Of a stretch of 64,000 nucleotides of DNA, positions 47,487-56,371 are shown piece by piece (position 1 is the stretch's first letter; each line of letters opens with the position of its first letter). The notes beneath the pieces are model-generated. The model was not told where the DNA came from. It ran no database searches and worked only from the letters and a program-made list of their open reading frames with translations. Made by a program: the position numbers and the translations under genes. The stretch is from Mycolicibacterium neoaurum VKM Ac-1815D (lineage in GTDB: Bacteria > Actinomycetota > Actinomycetes > Mycobacteriales > Mycobacteriaceae): assembly GCF_000317305.3 (NCBI RefSeq), contig NC_023036.2:1612001-1676000 (forward strand). The letters run 5' to 3'.

Positions 47487-49061
47487 CTAGAACCGCTCGA
47501 CGACCGAGCGCACCGCGGCACCCAGCGTCGCGGCCTCCGCGCGGGCCGCGGCCAGGTCATCGGTACGAGGCCGGCGAATCTCGATATAGGACTTCAGCTT
47601 CGGCTCGGTGCCCGATGGTCGCACCACCACGCGCACCCCGTCGCCGGTGAAGAGCAACGCGTCGGTGCGCTGCTGACCGCGGCGCAGGTCCAGATCCTCG
47701 ACGGTGACCGGCACGGCCGCGAGCTCGAGGGGCGGATCGGCCCGTAGCCGGGCCATCGCGGCATCGGCATCATCGACGCGCCGGGAGACGGCCAGCGTCA
47801 GGTGCACACCGCAGCGACGGGCAAGGTCGTCGAGCGCGTCGTGTGGGGTACGCCCCTGTGCCCGCAGGGCGGTCACCAGGTCACACGCCAGCACCGCGGC
47901 GCTGATTCCGTCCTTGTCCCGCACGGTGTCCGGGTCCACACAGTGCCCGATGGCCTCTTCGTAGGCGTAGATCAGTCCGGAGCCTGCCCGCGCCAGCCAT
48001 TTGAACCCGGTCAGCGTCTCGGCGTGCCGGGCACCGTAACCCGCGGCGATGGCCGCGAGCATGCGTGAGGACACCACGGTGCTGGCGACCAGCGCCTGGT
48101 CCGGTGCGGGGTGCCGAGAAAGAAGATAATCGCCCAGTAGCCAACCGGTTTCGTCACCACTGAGCATGCGCCAACCGCTGGGGGTCGGGATGCCGACGGC
48201 ACACCGATCCGCATCGGGGTCCAGCGCGATCGCGATATCGGCCGCCACGTCCGCGGCGAGTGCCAACAGGCGATCGGTGGCGCCGGGCTCCTCGGGGTTG
48301 GGGAAGGCGACGGTGGGGAAGTCCGGATCCGGTGCGAACTGCGACGCCACGATGTGCACATCGTCGATACCCGCCAACGCCAATGCGTCCAAAGCGAATT
48401 CACCCCCCACGCCGTGCAGCGGGGTCAACGCCACGCGGACCGAGCCGGCCGCACGACGCACCTTCGCGGCCTGCTCGAGGTATGCGGTGATCAGGTCGGC
48501 GCCGGCGGGCGGCACCGGAGTACGGGGTATCTCGTCGGCATGCGGGGCGCGGGCGACAGTGGACTCGATCTCGCGATCGGTGGGCGAGATGATCTGCATC
48601 CCGCCGTCGCCGTACACCTTGTAGCCGTTGTCGGCGGCCGGGTTGTGCGATGCGGTGATCTGAACCCCGGCGGCCGCACCGAGCCTGCGGACTGCGAACG
48701 CCACCACCGGTGTCGGTGTCGGTGTGTACAGATGGGTGACGGAGAATCCCTCGGCGGCAAGCACTTCGGCTGCGGCGATGGCGAACTGCTCGGACCCGTG
48801 CCGGGCGTCGCGGCCCACCACGACCGGCGATCCGGCCAAGCAGCGGTCCTTGAGTACTTGGGCCAGCGCCCAGGTGGTGCGCAGTACGACCGCCAGGTTC
48901 ATGGCATCCGGTCCGCCCCGTACCGGCCCGCGCAGGCCCGCGGTGCCGAAGGTCAGCGGGTGGGCGAACCGGCGGGCGAGCTCGGCATCATCGCAGGCGG
49001 ACAGCTCGGCTGCGGTGACCGGATCCGGGTCGTGGGCGATCCAGTCCTGCGGCTGTGTCAT
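47487..49061 (-). CDS. pmmB: Phosphomannomutase/phosphoglucomutase
   Basis: Alpha-D-phosphohexomutase of 524 residues interconverting hexose 1- and 6-phosphates (exact sugar uncertain). Phosphoserine loop QITASHNPAADNGYKVYG, metal loop ALDPDADRCAVGIP, sugar-binding loop GDETGWLLGDYLL with TGFKWLARAGSGLIYAYEEAIG, and phosphate-binding RPSGTEPKLKSYIE. ATG 49061 overlaps the MarR gene stop. Mtb Rv3308. Confidence 0.94.
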   Translation of the reverse strand: MTQPQDWIAHDPDPVTAAELSACDDAELARRFAHPLTFGTAGLRGPVRGGPDAMNLAVVLRTTWALAQVLKDRCLAGSPVVVGRDARHGSEQFAIAAAEVLAAEGFSVTHLYTPTPTPVVAFAVRRLGAAAGVQITASHNPAADNGYKVYGDGGMQIISPTDREIESTVARAPHADEIPRTPVPPAGADLITAYLEQAAKVRRAAGSVRVALTPLHGVGGEFALDALALAGIDDVHIVASQFAPDPDFPTVAFPNPEEPGATDRLLALAADVAADIAIALDPDADRCAVGIPTPSGWRMLSGDETGWLLGDYLLSRHPAPDQALVASTVVSSRMLAAIAAGYGARHAETLTGFKWLARAGSGLIYAYEEAIGHCVDPDTVRDKDGISAAVLACDLVTALRAQGRTPHDALDDLARRCGVHLTLAVSRRVDDADAAMARLRADPPLELAAVPVTVEDLDLRRGQQRTDALLFTGDGVRVVVRPSGTEPKLKSYIEIRRPRTDDLAAARAEAATLGAAVRSVVERF

Positions 49062-49507
49062 GCCCCGATTGTGCCCGGTTCGGCATCGGCCAGCTTGCGC
49101 AGTACCGGGGCCACCAGCATCAGCAGGTCGAACTCCAGATCGGTGAGGTTCTCCCGCATCGAGCGGTGCAACCAGGCATCGCGTTCGGCACGATCGGTGG
49201 CCAGCAACCGTGCTCCGGCCTCGGTCAGCTCCACCAGCTGCCTTCTGCGGTCGCCGTCGTCGGTCCGTCGCGAGGCAAGGCCCGCGGTGACCAGTCCGTT
49301 GATGCTGTCGGTCAGTGACTGCACCCGCACATGCATCCGGGCGGCGAGCTCGGCGGGGGTGGCCGCCCCGGTACGGGTCACCTCGGCCAGCACCTGCATC
49401 TGGCTCAGGGTGAGGCCATGGTCGGGTCGATGGCGACGCAGCTGGCGGGCCACGGCCATCACCGACTCGCGTAACTCCGTCGCGGCGGTGCCGTCGGAAG
49501 CACTCAT
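49058..49507 (-). CDS. MarR-family transcriptional regulator
   Basis: Winged-helix repressor of 149 residues. HTH and wing: LTLSQMQVLAEVTRTGAATPAELAARMHVRVQSLTDSINGLVTAGLASRRTDDGDRRRQLVELTEAG; the D-x-R-x2 wing contact (DGDRRRQLV) is intact. It is divergent from the AbrB-family transporter and overlaps pmmB by four bases. Two related CAAGT-type sites lie between it and the transporter, so it probably controls both itself and that gene. Ligand unknown. Confidence 0.9.
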   Translation of the reverse strand: MSASDGTAATELRESVMAVARQLRRHRPDHGLTLSQMQVLAEVTRTGAATPAELAARMHVRVQSLTDSINGLVTAGLASRRTDDGDRRRQLVELTEAGARLLATDRAERDAWLHRSMRENLTDLEFDLLMLVAPVLRKLADAEPGTIGA

Positions 49508-49511
49508 AAAC

Positions 49512-49579
49512 CAAGTTATACCTGATCAATTCATGGTCTATCTGCTGTTTGCGATCTTTAATTACCAAGTTCATACTTG
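49512..49579. promoter_or_regulatory. Paired candidate MarR operators
   Basis: CAAGTTATACCTG at 49512-49524 and the perfect palindrome CAAGT-TCAT-ACTTG at 49566-49579 flank the 92-base gap between the MarR gene and the transporter. The second overlaps the likely transporter promoter, the first the MarR start region. Shared half-site is CAAGT; binding is inferred. Confidence 0.6.
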
Positions 49580-49599
49580 CTATATGAGGAGGTGGCGGA

Positions 49600-50685
49600 T
49601 TGGCTGAGGCGCTGCGTTCGACGGCGAAATGGCTGGTGCTGGCTGTGGTCAGCGTCGGTGTGACCGTGGGATTCACCGCCCTCGGCGTCCCGTCGGCGGC
49701 GCTGTTCGCCGCACTGGTCGTCGGTATCGGCTTGGCGTTGACGTCATTCGCTCCCGCCGGGATACCGCGTCGGGCAGGCATGGCCGCCCAGGGTGTCCTC
49801 GGTGTCTACATCGGGACGATGGTCTCCCCGGACGCCGCGGCCGCCCTGGGTCCGGACTGGCCGGTGGTCCTGGCGATCGTGGTCGCGACGCTGGCCCTGA
49901 GCGTGCTGGCCGGGGCGTTGTTGGGGCTGCGCCGCGATATCAGCCCGCTGACGGGTTCGCTGGCCCTGACGGCCGGCGGAGCCTCCGGCCTGGTCGCCAT
50001 CGCCAGGGAGCTCGGCGGTGACGAACGCGTCGTCTCGGTGGTGCAGTATCTGCGGGTCGGGGTGGTGACCGCATCCATGCCGCTGGTGGTGACGTTGATC
50101 TTCCACGCCGACAAGTCGCATCCGGGCGTGTCTCCGCTCGGCGAAACCGGCGCGGCGCCTTGGTATCTCAGCGTCGCGATCATGGCGGCGCTGATCATGG
50201 TCGGTGCGCTGGTCGGCAGGTTGATCCGGCTACCGGGCGCGGGCCTGCTCGGACCGCTGGCGCTGACCGTCGGCCTCGAGCTCAGCGGCTACTCGTTCGG
50301 CCTGACGGTTCCCGTCGTTCTCGTCGAACTCGGCTACCTGCTGATCGGGTGGCAGGCCGGGCTGGCGTTCACCCGGGAGTCCCTGCGTTCGGTGGGCCGT
50401 GCGCTGCCCGCCGCGCTGGCGCTGATCGTGCTGCTGACCGTCGCCACCGCGGGCCTTGGTGTGCTGCTGGCCCACTTCACCGGTCTGAGCCTGCTGGAGG
50501 GATACCTGGCGACCAGCCCCGGTGGGGTGTACGCGGTCTTGGCCACCGCCGTCGACACCGGATCCAACGTCACCTTCATCGTCGCGGCCCAGGTGGTGCG
50601 GATCCTGCTGATGCTGTTCGCGGCGCCGTTCCTGGCCAAGGGGATGGCCGCGCTGAGCAGGCGGCGATCCGTGGCGCACCTCTAG
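49600..50685 (+). CDS. AbrB-family putative transporter (TIGR03082 type)
   Basis: Integral membrane protein of 361 residues with about ten helices, made of two AbrB-type repeats; the family (once called ammonia monooxygenase) is a putative transporter of unknown substrate. Repeat-like blocks: VLGVYIGTMVSPDAAA with GALLGLRRDISPLTGSLALTAGGASGLVAIARELGGDERVVS in half one, and VPVVLVELGYLLIGWQAGLAF with LATSPGGVYAVLATAVDTGSNVTFIVAAQVVR in half two. It starts with TTG 49600, set by a strong AGGAGG (49587-49592). Probable target of the divergent MarR regulator. Confidence 0.83.
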   Translation: MAEALRSTAKWLVLAVVSVGVTVGFTALGVPSAALFAALVVGIGLALTSFAPAGIPRRAGMAAQGVLGVYIGTMVSPDAAAALGPDWPVVLAIVVATLALSVLAGALLGLRRDISPLTGSLALTAGGASGLVAIARELGGDERVVSVVQYLRVGVVTASMPLVVTLIFHADKSHPGVSPLGETGAAPWYLSVAIMAALIMVGALVGRLIRLPGAGLLGPLALTVGLELSGYSFGLTVPVVLVELGYLLIGWQAGLAFTRESLRSVGRALPAALALIVLLTVATAGLGVLLAHFTGLSLLEGYLATSPGGVYAVLATAVDTGSNVTFIVAAQVVRILLMLFAAPFLAKGMAALSRRRSVAHL

Positions 50686-51815
50686 CGCCGGTCCACACCC
50701 GACAGCCGGTACGCCGCTGCCCGCCGAACGGCAGGAAGCGTGCCGGCCATCCGCAGCGCGGTGTTGCGTAGCCGGCGTCGCCCGGGTGGCACTGTCGCCA
50801 GATCGGTGAGCCTGCCCGCCAGCGCGATGACGCTTTCGGCGGTGCGCTTGCGCTCGGTGGCGTACGCATCGAGCAGGCTCTCCGGTGCCCCGTCCAGCAC
50901 CCGGTCGAGCGCCTCGCCGGCGGTCACCGCGTCCTCGATACCCAGATTCATCCCCTGACCGCCGGCCGGCGAATGCACGTGGGCGGCATCGCCTGCCAAC
51001 AGCATCCGGTCACTGCGGAACGTATCGGCGATCCGGTGATGCACGCGGAAACGCGAACTCCAGACGATCTGCTCGACGACGGCCCGCTGCGCCTGCGGTC
51101 CCCGCTCGTCCAGTAGGTGTTGGACGAAGGCGGCGTCGGGTTCGGCCGGTGCCTCGTCGACTGTGGCCACGATGCGGTGCCGCCCCTGGGGCAGCGGTGC
51201 CACGACCACCAGGCCGGCCGGTGAGAAGTAGAGAATGACCTCCTCGGCGCCCAGTCCCCCGGACAGGCGGACGTCGGCCAGGACGAACGCGTCGGCATAG
51301 GTACTGCCGGTGAACCCGATGCCGGCGCGCTCGCGCACCGTGCTGTGCAGACCGTCGGCGCCCAGGAGATAGCGGGCGCGGATCTCTCGGCCGTCGGCGC
51401 AGACGGCGGTGATGCCATCGCCATGCCGGCTGACGTCGGTCAGGGCAACCGGCCGCAGCACGTGTCCGCCGAGCTGTTCCAGGCGTCCGAGCAACAGGGC
51501 TTCGGTATCGGCCTGGGGGATCATCAATGTGTACGGATACGGGGTGGGGAGACGGCCGAACGGCACCGTTAGCAGAGTGGTGTCCCGATCGCGGATGCTG
51601 AATGCCGGTACCTGGATGCCCCGGGCCACCAGGTCGCGGGACACCGCGTAGGGGGCGAGCAGTTCCAGGGTGTGAGCGTGGACCACCGCGGCCCGGGAAG
51701 TGTTGGCGCCCGCTGCCTGGTCGTCGATCACCTGGACGCGGCGGCCCCGCTGGGTGAGCACGATCGCGGCGGTCAACCCGACCGGTCCCGCGCCGGCTAT
51801 CAGGACATCGATCAT
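50682..51815 (-). CDS. Group A flavin monooxygenase (PHBH/Rox-like)
   Basis: FAD-dependent aromatic hydroxylase-type enzyme of 377 residues. Motifs: GxGxxG in VLIAGAGPVGLTAAIVL, DG motif YLLGADGLHSTVRERAG, and the FAD ribityl motif LLAGDAAHVHSPAGGQGMNLGIEDA. It lacks the C-terminal thioredoxin-like domain of the longer rifampicin monooxygenases. Divergent from a TetR gene with two long palindromic operators, which suggests induction by a xenobiotic or aromatic substrate. ATG 51815 has AAGGAG just upstream. Convergent with the AbrB transporter, sharing CTAG. Confidence 0.87.
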   Translation of the reverse strand: MIDVLIAGAGPVGLTAAIVLTQRGRRVQVIDDQAAGANTSRAAVVHAHTLELLAPYAVSRDLVARGIQVPAFSIRDRDTTLLTVPFGRLPTPYPYTLMIPQADTEALLLGRLEQLGGHVLRPVALTDVSRHGDGITAVCADGREIRARYLLGADGLHSTVRERAGIGFTGSTYADAFVLADVRLSGGLGAEEVILYFSPAGLVVVAPLPQGRHRIVATVDEAPAEPDAAFVQHLLDERGPQAQRAVVEQIVWSSRFRVHHRIADTFRSDRMLLAGDAAHVHSPAGGQGMNLGIEDAVTAGEALDRVLDGAPESLLDAYATERKRTAESVIALAGRLTDLATVPPGRRRLRNTALRMAGTLPAVRRAAAYRLSGVDRR

Positions 51816-51826
51816 CACCACTCCTT

Positions 51827-51858
51827 TGTCAACAAGTGTTGGCCAACGGTTGTTGACA
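51827..51858. promoter_or_regulatory. TetR operator 1 (32-base palindrome)
   Basis: Halves TGTCAACAAGTGTTGG and CCAACGGTTGTTGACA pair at 14 of 16 positions. Lies just before the flavin monooxygenase start, matching operator 2 at 51883-51914 in all outer bases (TGTCAACA ... TTGACA). Probable binding site of the adjacent TetR protein. Confidence 0.8.
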
Positions 51859-51882
51859 AACTATTCGCGCCTGCGATGGGAA

Positions 51883-51914
51883 TGTCAACACCTGTTGGCC
51901 TACAGTCGTTGACA
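51883..51914. promoter_or_regulatory. TetR operator 2 (32-base palindrome over the tetR start)
   Basis: Halves TGTCAACACCTGTTGG and CCTACAGTCGTTGACA pair at 13 of 16 positions. Its last base is the A of the TetR start codon, so binding would block both transcription and possibly initiation. Copy of operator 1, 56 bases apart centre to centre. Confidence 0.8.
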
Positions 51915-52459
51915 TGAGGCGATCGGCATCCGAGACCAAGTCGGTCATCCTGGCCGCGGCCAGGGAACGCTTTGCCGCCGACGGTTACGAACGCGGCACC
52001 ATTCGCGCCATCGCCGCCGACGCCGGCATCGACCCGTCGATGGTCATGCGCTATTACGGCACCAAGGAGAACCTCTTCGCCGCGGCCGCCGAGTTCGATC
52101 TGGAACTGCCGGATCTGGCTGACATCCCGATCGCCGATATCGGCAGGGCGTTGGCGGCCCACTTCATCGAGCGGTGGGAGCGCGACGAGGCGTTGCTCAT
52201 CCTGCTGCGCGCCGGTGTCACCAACGAGGCGGTGGCCGAACGGATGCGGACGATCTTCGCGGCGCAGCTGGCGCCGGTGATCGGCAAGGTCATCGACGAT
52301 CCGGCGCAGGCGCCGGTGCGCGCCGGCCTGGCCGCCACCCAGGTGCTCGGGATGGCGTTGTGTCGCTACGTCCTCGGGTTCCCGCCGCTGCAGCAGATGA
52401 GCCACGACGACGTCGTCGGCTGGATCGGGCCGACGTTGCAGCGCTACCTGGTGGGCTGA
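51914..52459 (+). CDS. TetR-family transcriptional regulator
   Basis: Repressor of 181 residues. HTH: TKSVILAAARERFAADGYERGTIRAIAADAGIDPSMVMRYYGTKENLF (residues about 6-54). C-terminal ligand domain of TetR_C_11 type with YVLGFPPLQQM. Divergent from the flavin monooxygenase gene across about 98 bases with two near-identical 32-base palindromes, so it is very likely its direct, autoregulated repressor. Ligand unknown. Convergent with deoD downstream. Confidence 0.92.
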   Translation: MRRSASETKSVILAAARERFAADGYERGTIRAIAADAGIDPSMVMRYYGTKENLFAAAAEFDLELPDLADIPIADIGRALAAHFIERWERDEALLILLRAGVTNEAVAERMRTIFAAQLAPVIGKVIDDPAQAPVRAGLAATQVLGMALCRYVLGFPPLQQMSHDDVVGWIGPTLQRYLVG

Positions 52460-52475
52460 GCTCCGCCGGGTCGGT

Positions 52476-53270
52476 TCAGATCCGCTCGATGACCGCCGCC
52501 AGCAGTGCACCCATCCGGGTCGCCGACTGCCGGCCCGCCTCCAGCACCTCTTCGTGGTTCAGTGGTTGCCCGGTCATCCCGGCCGCCAGATTCGTCACCA
52601 GTGAGATACCGAGCACCGCCGCGCCGGCGGCCCTGGCCGCGATGGTCTCGTGCACCGTCGACATGCCGACCAGATCGGCTCCGATCGTGCGCAACATCCG
52701 GATCTCCGCGGGCGTCTCATAGTGCGGGCCGGGCAGGCCGGCGTACACGCCCTCGGCCAGGCCGGGATCGATATCGCGCGCCACCGCGCGCAGCGCGGGG
52801 GAGTAGGCGTCGACAAGGTCCACGAACTGCGCGCCGACCAGCGGCGAGCGCGCGGTCAGGTTGAGGTGGTCGGAGATCAGCACCGGCTGGCCGACGGACA
52901 TGTCGGGGCGCAACCCACCGGCGGCGTTGGTCAGGATGACCGTGCCCACACCGGCCGCGCAGGCCGTGCGCACGGGGTGCACGACATGGCGGAGGTCGTG
53001 TCCCTCGTAGGCGTGAATCCGCCCCACCAGCACCAGAACCCGGTGCTCACCGATGTGCAGCGAATGCACCCGACCGGTGTGCCCGGCCGCCGTGGGTGGG
53101 GTGAAACCCGGCAGGTCGGCCATCGGCAGCGACGCGGTCGGTTCGCCGAGCGAGGTCAACGCGGGCGCCCACCCCGACCCGAGCACGACGGCGACATCAT
53201 GGGCGGACACACCGGTGCGCTCACCGATCGCTTGGGCGGCGGCATCGGCGGCCGACTGAGCATCAGACAC
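52476..53270 (-). CDS. deoD: Purine nucleoside phosphorylase
   Basis: Trimeric class II PNP splitting (deoxy)inosine and guanosine to base and pentose-1-phosphate; 264 residues. Motifs: [11 protein letters not shown] (phosphate), [48 protein letters not shown] (family signature) and [22 protein letters not shown] 53270 fits the Mtb DeoD/PnpA (Rv3307) start; the much longer frame upstream is shadow of amiB1. Only 18 bases separate it from the divergent amiB1 start. Confidence 0.94.
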   Translation of the reverse strand: MSDAQSAADAAAQAIGERTGVSAHDVAVVLGSGWAPALTSLGEPTASLPMADLPGFTPPTAAGHTGRVHSLHIGEHRVLVLVGRIHAYEGHDLRHVVHPVRTACAAGVGTVILTNAAGGLRPDMSVGQPVLISDHLNLTARSPLVGAQFVDLVDAYSPALRAVARDIDPGLAEGVYAGLPGPHYETPAEIRMLRTIGADLVGMSTVHETIAARAAGAAVLGISLVTNLAAGMTGQPLNHEEVLEAGRQSATRMGALLAAVIERI

Positions 53271-53288
53271 GAGTGAGATACTGCCAGG

Positions 53289-54476
53289 ATGTCCACGGTC
53301 ACCGCGTCGTCGAGCGTCGAGGACGCCGTCAATCGCCGCAGCGGCGACCTGATCGCGCTGTCGCACGATATCCACGCCGAGCCCGAACTGGCCTTTGCCG
53401 AGCACCGCAGCTGCGCGAAGACCCGCACGCTGGTCGCCGAACGCGGCTTCGAGGTCCTCGACGCCCCTGGCGGGCTCGACACCGCGTTTCGTGCCGAATA
53501 CGGCAGCGGGGATCTGGCCATCGGAATCTGTGCCGAGTACGACGCGCTTCCCGAGATCGGACATGCGTGCGGACACAACATCATCGCCGCCTCCGCCGTG
53601 GGCACCGCCCTGGCGCTGGCCGAGGTGGCCGACGAGCTGGGTCTGACCGTGGTGCTGATCGGCACCCCGGCCGAGGAGGCCGGTGGCGGAAAGGTGTTGT
53701 TGCTCAACGCCGGAACGTTCGATGACATCGCCGCGTCGGTCATGCTGCATCCCGGGCCCGCCGATATCGCGGCGGCGCGCTCGCTTGCGCTGTCCGAGGT
53801 CGCCGTCGGCTACACGGGCCGAGAATCGCACGCCGCCGTCGCTCCGTACCTCGGGATCAATGCCGCCGATGCGGTCACCGTGGCACAGGTGGCCATCGGG
53901 CTGTTGCGCCAGCAGCTGATGCCGGGGCAGATGATGCACGGCATCGTCACCGAGGGCGGGCAGGCCGCCAACGTCATCCCCGGTCACGCCGAACTGCGCT
54001 ACACCATGCGCGCCACCGACATGACCTCGCTGAAGGCCCTCGAGGAGCGGATGGCCGGCTGTTTCGCGGCGGGGGCGGTCGCCACCGGTGCCACCCACGA
54101 GATCCGCGAGACGGCCCCGCCATACGACGCGCTGGTGCCCGACCGATTCCTCTCCGAGGTGTTCCGGTCCGAACTGCTGCGCGTCGGGCGGCATCCGCTG
54201 CCGGTCGAGCTGGAGGCGGCGTTCCCGTTGGGCAGCACCGACATGGGTAACGTCACCCAGCGCCTGCCCGGTATCCACCCCGTCGTCGGCATCGACGCCG
54301 GGGGCGCATCGCTGCACCAACCCGGATTCACCGCCGCGGCCGTCGGGCCGAGCGCGGACAAAGCCGTCGTGGAAGGAGCGATCATGCTGGCGCGCACCGT
54401 TGTCGCGTTGTCCGAGAATGCCGACGAACGGGACAGGGTGCTCGCCGCACTGGCCGAGCGGCAGGAGAACGCATGA
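53289..54476 (+). CDS. amiB1: M20-family amidohydrolase AmiB1
   Basis: Zinc-dependent M20D amidohydrolase of 395 residues, probably acting on an N-acyl amino acid or peptide. Metal residues: [43 protein letters not shown] and a late His in [10 protein letters not shown]. The internal dimerisation domain begins at [26 protein letters not shown]. Tandem paralogue of the next gene (ATGA overlap). Name follows the Mtb gene order (Rv3306c); substrate unknown. Confidence 0.9.
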   Translation: MSTVTASSSVEDAVNRRSGDLIALSHDIHAEPELAFAEHRSCAKTRTLVAERGFEVLDAPGGLDTAFRAEYGSGDLAIGICAEYDALPEIGHACGHNIIAASAVGTALALAEVADELGLTVVLIGTPAEEAGGGKVLLLNAGTFDDIAASVMLHPGPADIAAARSLALSEVAVGYTGRESHAAVAPYLGINAADAVTVAQVAIGLLRQQLMPGQMMHGIVTEGGQAANVIPGHAELRYTMRATDMTSLKALEERMAGCFAAGAVATGATHEIRETAPPYDALVPDRFLSEVFRSELLRVGRHPLPVELEAAFPLGSTDMGNVTQRLPGIHPVVGIDAGGASLHQPGFTAAAVGPSADKAVVEGAIMLARTVVALSENADERDRVLAALAERQENA

Positions 54477-55642
54477 CCCTGCGGGCGCACACCGAGGACT
54501 GGCTGGCAGCGCACCATGACGACCTTGTCGCGTGGCGGCGCCATATCCACACCCACCCCGAGTTGGGGCGCCAGGAGTTCGCGACCACCGAGTTCGTCGC
54601 CACCCGGCTGGCCGACGCGGGGCTGAACCCGAAGGTGCTCCCCGGCGGTACCGGTCTGACCTGTGATTTCGGTCCCGAGGATCGCCCGCGGGTGGCCTTG
54701 CGTGCCGATATGGATGCGCTGCCGATGGCCGAACGGACGGGCCTGCCGTTCAGCTCGATCGTGCCGGGCGTCGCGCATGCCTGCGGGCACGACGCGCACA
54801 CCAGTGTGCTGCTCGGTGCGGGTCTGGCGATGGCGTCGGCGCCCGAACTGCCGGTCGGGGTGCGGCTGATCTTCCAGCCCGCCGAGGAGCTGATGCCCGG
54901 AGGGGCGATCGACGCGGTGGCCGCCGGCGCCGTCGCCGGGGTGGCGCGGATCTTCGCGCTGCATTGCGATCCGCGCCTGGAGGTCGGCAAGGTCGCGGTG
55001 CGCCTGGGGCCGATCACCTCCGCGGCGGACTCCATCGAGATCACCCTGCACTCGCCGGGCGGGCACACCTCACGCCCGCATCTGACCGGGGATCTGGTGT
55101 ACGCCCTGGGCACGTTGATCACCGGGGTGCCCGGTGTGCTGTCGCGTCGTATCGACCCACGCAAGAGCACCGTGATGGTGTGGGGTGCGGTCAACGCCGG
55201 TGTCGCGGCCAACGCGATCCCGCAGACCGGCACATTGGCGGGCACCGTTCGCACCGCCAGCCGGGACACCTGGCTCACCCTGGAATCACTTGTCCGCGAG
55301 ATTGTTTCGTCGCTACTGGCGCCGCTGGCCGTGGAGCACAGTGTGAACTACCGTCGCGGTGTGCCGCCGGTGGTCAACGAGGAGGTGGCCACCCGCATCT
55401 TCACCCACGCCATCGAGGCGCTGGGGCCCGACGCGCTGGCCGACACCCACCAGTCCGGTGGCGGCGAGGACTTCTCCTGGTACCTGGAAGAGGTGCCGGG
55501 GGCGATGGCGCGGTTGGGTGTGTGGTCGGGTCAGGGCCCGCAGCTGGATCTGCACCAGCCGACCTTCGACCTGGACGAGCGGGCGCTCGCGGTCGGGGTG
55601 CGCACGATGGTCAACCTGGTGGAGCAGTCCGGCCTGGTCTAG
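54473..55642 (+). CDS. amiA1: M20-family amidohydrolase AmiA1
   Basis: Second M20D amidohydrolase, 389 residues, similar to hippurate and IAA-amino-acid hydrolases. Complete metal set: [47 protein letters not shown] (Cys/His), [14 protein letters not shown] and [16 protein letters not shown] near the C-terminus. ATG 54473 overlaps the amiB1 TGA. The pair is conserved in Mtb (Rv3305c); tandem hydrolases may differ in substrate or form a complex. A perfect 26-base stem-loop follows. Confidence 0.91.
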   Translation: MTLRAHTEDWLAAHHDDLVAWRRHIHTHPELGRQEFATTEFVATRLADAGLNPKVLPGGTGLTCDFGPEDRPRVALRADMDALPMAERTGLPFSSIVPGVAHACGHDAHTSVLLGAGLAMASAPELPVGVRLIFQPAEELMPGGAIDAVAAGAVAGVARIFALHCDPRLEVGKVAVRLGPITSAADSIEITLHSPGGHTSRPHLTGDLVYALGTLITGVPGVLSRRIDPRKSTVMVWGAVNAGVAANAIPQTGTLAGTVRTASRDTWLTLESLVREIVSSLLAPLAVEHSVNYRRGVPPVVNEEVATRIFTHAIEALGPDALADTHQSGGGEDFSWYLEEVPGAMARLGVWSGQGPQLDLHQPTFDLDERALAVGVRTMVNLVEQSGLV

Positions 55643-55645
55643 ATC

Positions 55646-55711
55646 GCAATGTTCCGCTGACAGCGTTGTCACGGATATATGTCCATGACAACGCTGTCAG
55701 CGGAACATTGC
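55646..55711. terminator. Long perfect inverted repeat after amiA1
   Basis: 26-base arms (55646-55671 and 55686-55711) pair perfectly around an AT-rich 14-base loop (CGGATATATGTCCA). The inner arm has TGACAGCGTTGTCA, itself near-palindromic. It lies between amiA1 and the convergent GGCT gene and most likely terminates both. Confidence 0.8.
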
Positions 55712-55750
55712 AGACGCGTCAGGGGCCGACGGAGTCAGGTTCAGACCGAG

Positions 55751-56218
55751 TCAGGGTCCGACGTTGCGGGCCGGGCGGGTCCGGATGTCGTGGACGTACT
55801 CGGCCGGGGCCCCGGCGATCTCGGCGGCATCGGCCATCACCCCGAGATAGCGCGCCGAGGGCAGTCCGCCCTCCCAGGCGTCCACCACATAGAGCCAGGC
55901 CAGGACCGGATCGGTGCTGGTGTCGGAGGACAGCCGTTGTACCCGGCACCGGATCTTCTTGTGGAAGCCCAGCTCGGAGCCCTCCCACTGATCCAGGTTG
56001 GCCTCGTCCTCCGCGGTCACGTCGTAGAGCACGACGAACACCTTGGACTCGGGGTCCTCGACCAGGGTCGCCAGGGACCCTTCCCAGCTGTAGTCCTCGC
56101 CGCCGAAGGTCAGGCGCCAGCCGTGCAACCAGCCGGTACCGGCCATCGGCGAATGCGGCGCGCGCTGCAGCATCTGTTCCGGATGCATGTTCGATCCGTA
56201 AGCGGCGTAGAGCGGCAC
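55751..56218 (-). CDS. Gamma-glutamylcyclotransferase-fold protein (Rv3304-like)
   Basis: Small GGCT-like protein of 155 residues. The family N-terminus YAAYGSNMHPEQMLQR (phosphate/glycine loop YGSN) and the downstream acidic LYDVTAEDEANLDQWEG, carrying the catalytic-type Glu, are present. Such proteins cleave gamma-glutamyl or related bonds, but many bacterial members have unknown activity. GTG 56218 (VPLYAAYGSN) is the only sensible start; longer frames are antisense to lpdA. Convergent with amiA1 and divergent from lpdA, as in Mtb. Confidence 0.82.
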   Translation of the reverse strand: MPLYAAYGSNMHPEQMLQRAPHSPMAGTGWLHGWRLTFGGEDYSWEGSLATLVEDPESKVFVVLYDVTAEDEANLDQWEGSELGFHKKIRCRVQRLSSDTSTDPVLAWLYVVDAWEGGLPSARYLGVMADAAEIAGAPAEYVHDIRTRPARNVGP

Positions 56219-56248
56219 GGGGCCAACCTTAAGCGGTCCGGTGGGCAG

Positions 56249-56325
56249 GAGCGAAGCGACCCGGGGAATGTCACGGTGGGCTGGGGGTACCTCCCGCTTG
56301 CGGGGGCGAGCGAAGCGACCCGGGG
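56249..56325. repeat. 18-base direct repeats upstream of lpdA
   Basis: GAGCGAAGCGACCCGGGG occurs exactly at 56249-56266 and 56308-56325 (59 bases apart). Between them GTACCTCCCGCTTGCGGGGG contains a CCCGC/GCGGG hairpin. Both copies lie in the GGCT/lpdA intergenic region, suggesting a dispersed mycobacterial repeat or regulatory element. Confidence 0.75.
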
Positions 56326-56371
56326 GATAAGGCCGGGCTCGGCAGCGCGGCCGAGCGGGATTGACTAGGTT

